This document shows positions 4,913 to 6,524 of a DNA stretch of 6,524 nucleotides, piece after piece. The position numbers and the translations under genes were made by a program. The stretch's first letter is position 1, and each line of letters starts with the position of its first letter. The notes under the pieces were generated by a model, which saw nothing but the letters and a program-made list of their open reading frames with translations, searched no databases and was not told the origin of the DNA. This DNA comes from JAQTTT01 sp964565435 (GTDB lineage: Archaea > Nanobdellota > Nanobdellia > Tiddalikarchaeales > Tiddalikarchaeaceae): contig CAZMEY010000040.1 of assembly GCA_964565435.1 (NCBI GenBank), positions 1-6,524 on the forward strand, given 5' to 3'.

Positions 4913-6524
4913 ATGTCCGAATTTGTCAAATGGTTTAAGGAGATTACTAAAAAGGATATATCTTTTGCAGGCGGAAAAGGCGCCAATTTGGGGGAAATGT
5001 ATCAGGCAGGATTCCCTATACCAAACGGATTTGTAATAACAGCCCAATCTTATTGGAAGTTCTTAGAAGATGAAGGAATTATTGAGGAAATGGATAAAAT
5101 CCTTGAAAATTTGGACCCTGAGAACAATGAGCAATTGCAGTCAGTTACCAAAAAAATAAGGGAATTGATTTTATCAAAAAACATCCCTGCTGACATCTCT
5201 GAAGAGGTATTGCATAATTATAATTTAATGAAAAAGGATTCCAAAATAAGCATTATCAATTCAAGCTCTGAAATAATAAAATCCGACTTGAATGACACCC
5301 TTGTCGCTGTCAGAAGCTCTGCCACTGCAGAGGATTTGCCTGACGCAAGCTTTGCAGGCCAGCAAGAAACCTTTTTGAATGTCTTGGGAGAGGATGAAGT
5401 CCTTAAAGCAGTGAAAAAGTGCTGGGCATCATTGTTCACTGCAAGGGCAACTTATTACAGGGTTAAAAATAACTATCCTCATATGAAGGTAAAGATAGCC
5501 GTGATTGTGCAAAAAATGATTAGCAGCGATGTAAGCGGAGTGGCTTTCACAGCCAATCCCTCAACAGGCAACAAGAATGAGATGGTTATTGAAGCTGGCT
5601 ACGGATTGGGAGAAGCAATAGTTTTAGGCGAGATTAACCCTGATTTATACATTATTGATAAGGAAGAATTGATAATCAAATCCAAGCAGATAAAAAAGCA
5701 GGATAGGAAATTGGTCAGAAAAGGCAAGTCAGGCAATGAATGGGTTGAAGTTGAGGAGGGATTGCAAGAAAAGCAAACACTTCCTGATGATATGATATTA
5801 AAATTGGCTAAAACAATTAAGTCAATTGATGAGCATTATGATTTCCCTCAAGATATTGAATGGGCTGTAGAAAACAATCAATTGTTCATAACGCAATCAA
5901 GGCCAATAACCACTTTGGAAAATATGAAAAAAGATGTTGTTTCAGATAAAGATAAAGAGGGCAAAGAGGATATTTTGCACGGGCTTGGGGCAAGCCCTGG
6001 AGTTGCCAGCGGAAAAGTTGTCAAATTAAAAAGCGTTGAAGAGCTTGAAAAGATTGCCTCAGGAGATATATTAGTAACTAAGATGACTGACCCAAACATG
6101 GTGCCTGCAATGAAGAAAGCTGCAGGAATAATAACCGATGAAGGCGGAATGACTTGCCATGCTGCAATTGTTTCAAGGGAGCTTGGAACCCCATGTATTG
6201 TAGGAACCAAAGATGCCACAAAAGTGCTTAATGATGGGGATATTGTCACAATGGATGCAACCAATGGGGTTGTTTATAGGGGAAAAAGCAGCGAAATACT
6301 TGAAAGCGCTGAAAAGAAGCCATTAACTATTGAATCTGGCCAATCAAGCCCAGTAATGAGAAAAGTAGTCACTGGCACAGAGATTCATGTAAATCTTAGC
6401 AGCCCAGAATTAGTTGATAATGTATATAATAGGGATGTTGACGGTGTTGGATTATTAAGGGCTGAATTCATAGCAGCTGAATTGAATATGCATCCAAGCG
6501 CAATGATTAAGGAAGGAAAAGCTC
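4913..6524 (+). CDS. ppsA: Phosphoenolpyruvate synthase (pyruvate, water dikinase), 3' end cut by window
   Basis: The first 537 residues of PEP synthase, which converts pyruvate, ATP and water to PEP, AMP and phosphate at the entry to gluconeogenesis. The ATP-grasp/pyruvate-phosphate-dikinase N-terminal domain spans about 1-332: FAGGKGANLGEM (18-29), VAVRSSATAEDLPDASFAGQQETFLNV (131-157), GVAFTANPSTGN (209-220), EAGYGLGEAIVLGEINPD (227-244), and IEWAVENNQLFITQSRPIT (315-333). A charged linker (337-352) leads to the swivelling PEP-utiliser domain with GGMTCHAAIVSRELGTPCIVG (411-431), in which His416 is the phosphocarrier. The C-terminal TIM-barrel begins at about 490, with DGVGLLRAEF (510-519). 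Family members are around 750-820 residues, so roughly a third lies beyond the edge. The ATG at 4913 gives the standard N-terminus and is 27.5 nt from a TATA box. No frameshift or missing residue is seen. Confidence 0.96.
   Translation, partial: MSEFVKWFKEITKKDISFAGGKGANLGEMYQAGFPIPNGFVITAQSYWKFLEDEGIIEEMDKILENLDPENNEQLQSVTKKIRELILSKNIPADISEEVLHNYNLMKKDSKISIINSSSEIIKSDLNDTLVAVRSSATAEDLPDASFAGQQETFLNVLGEDEVLKAVKKCWASLFTARATYYRVKNNYPHMKVKIAVIVQKMISSDVSGVAFTANPSTGNKNEMVIEAGYGLGEAIVLGEINPDLYIIDKEELIIKSKQIKKQDRKLVRKGKSGNEWVEVEEGLQEKQTLPDDMILKLAKTIKSIDEHYDFPQDIEWAVENNQLFITQSRPITTLENMKKDVVSDKDKEGKEDILHGLGASPGVASGKVVKLKSVEELEKIASGDILVTKMTDPNMVPAMKKAAGIITDEGGMTCHAAIVSRELGTPCIVGTKDATKVLNDGDIVTMDATNGVVYRGKSSEILESAEKKPLTIESGQSSPVMRKVVTGTEIHVNLSSPELVDNVYNRDVDGVGLLRAEFIAAELNMHPSAMIKEGKA

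Noticed and set aside
5218..6264. Minus-strand open frames 5218-5439 and 5878-6264
   Set aside because: They are shadows of the strongly conserved ppsA coding frame on the plus strand.

Overview
The window looks like chromosomal DNA from an AT-rich archaeon, most plausibly of the DPANN group (Woesearchaeota, Pacearchaeota or Nanoarchaeota type). The evidence is a ribosomal protein of the archaeal L10e (uL16) form, an archaeal class III (type IV pilin-like) signal on a surface protein, a DPANN-style 'GYCN...YNYSW' extracellular module, very tight or overlapping gene spacing, and TATA-like boxes centred about 26 to 30 nt before start codons, as expected for leaderless archaeal transcripts. The phylum is inferred from style, not from a search.

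Left half (minus strand, read from about 2806 down to 1): a four-gene overlapping cluster. It runs: an unknown helical protein of 156 aa (2806-2336), a second unknown helical protein of 134 aa that may be a distant paralogue (2343-1939), a DedA/SNARE-associated-family membrane protein (1949-1287), and a large surface protein cut by the window edge (1281 to before 1). The surface protein joins a pilin-like N-terminus, beta-rich stalk modules and RCC1-type repeats with an exact 54-residue period. The overlaps are 8 bp and 11 bp, then 5 bp of spacing (or a 4-bp ATGA overlap with the alternative start), which implies one transcript with coupled translation.

Right half (plus strand): an alpha/beta hydrolase with an intact Ser-Asp-His triad (2846-3637), ribosomal protein L10e (3658-4218), an unknown protein with a two-helix membrane hairpin (4267-4866), and phosphoenolpyruvate synthase, cut by the right edge (4913 to beyond 6524). 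Each has its own TATA-like box, so these look like closely packed single genes rather than one operon.

The two halves meet at a 39-bp divergent intergenic region. It contains a perfect 10-bp inverted repeat whose two arms look like the TATA boxes of the two opposing leaderless promoters. The most unusual items are this palindromic double promoter, the pilin-RCC1 surface protein with its cysteine pair and N-glycosylation sequons in every repeat, and the two unknown helical genes translated together with DedA and that surface protein. No RNA genes, mobile elements or CRISPR arrays were seen, and no gene-free stretch exceeds about 50 bp.
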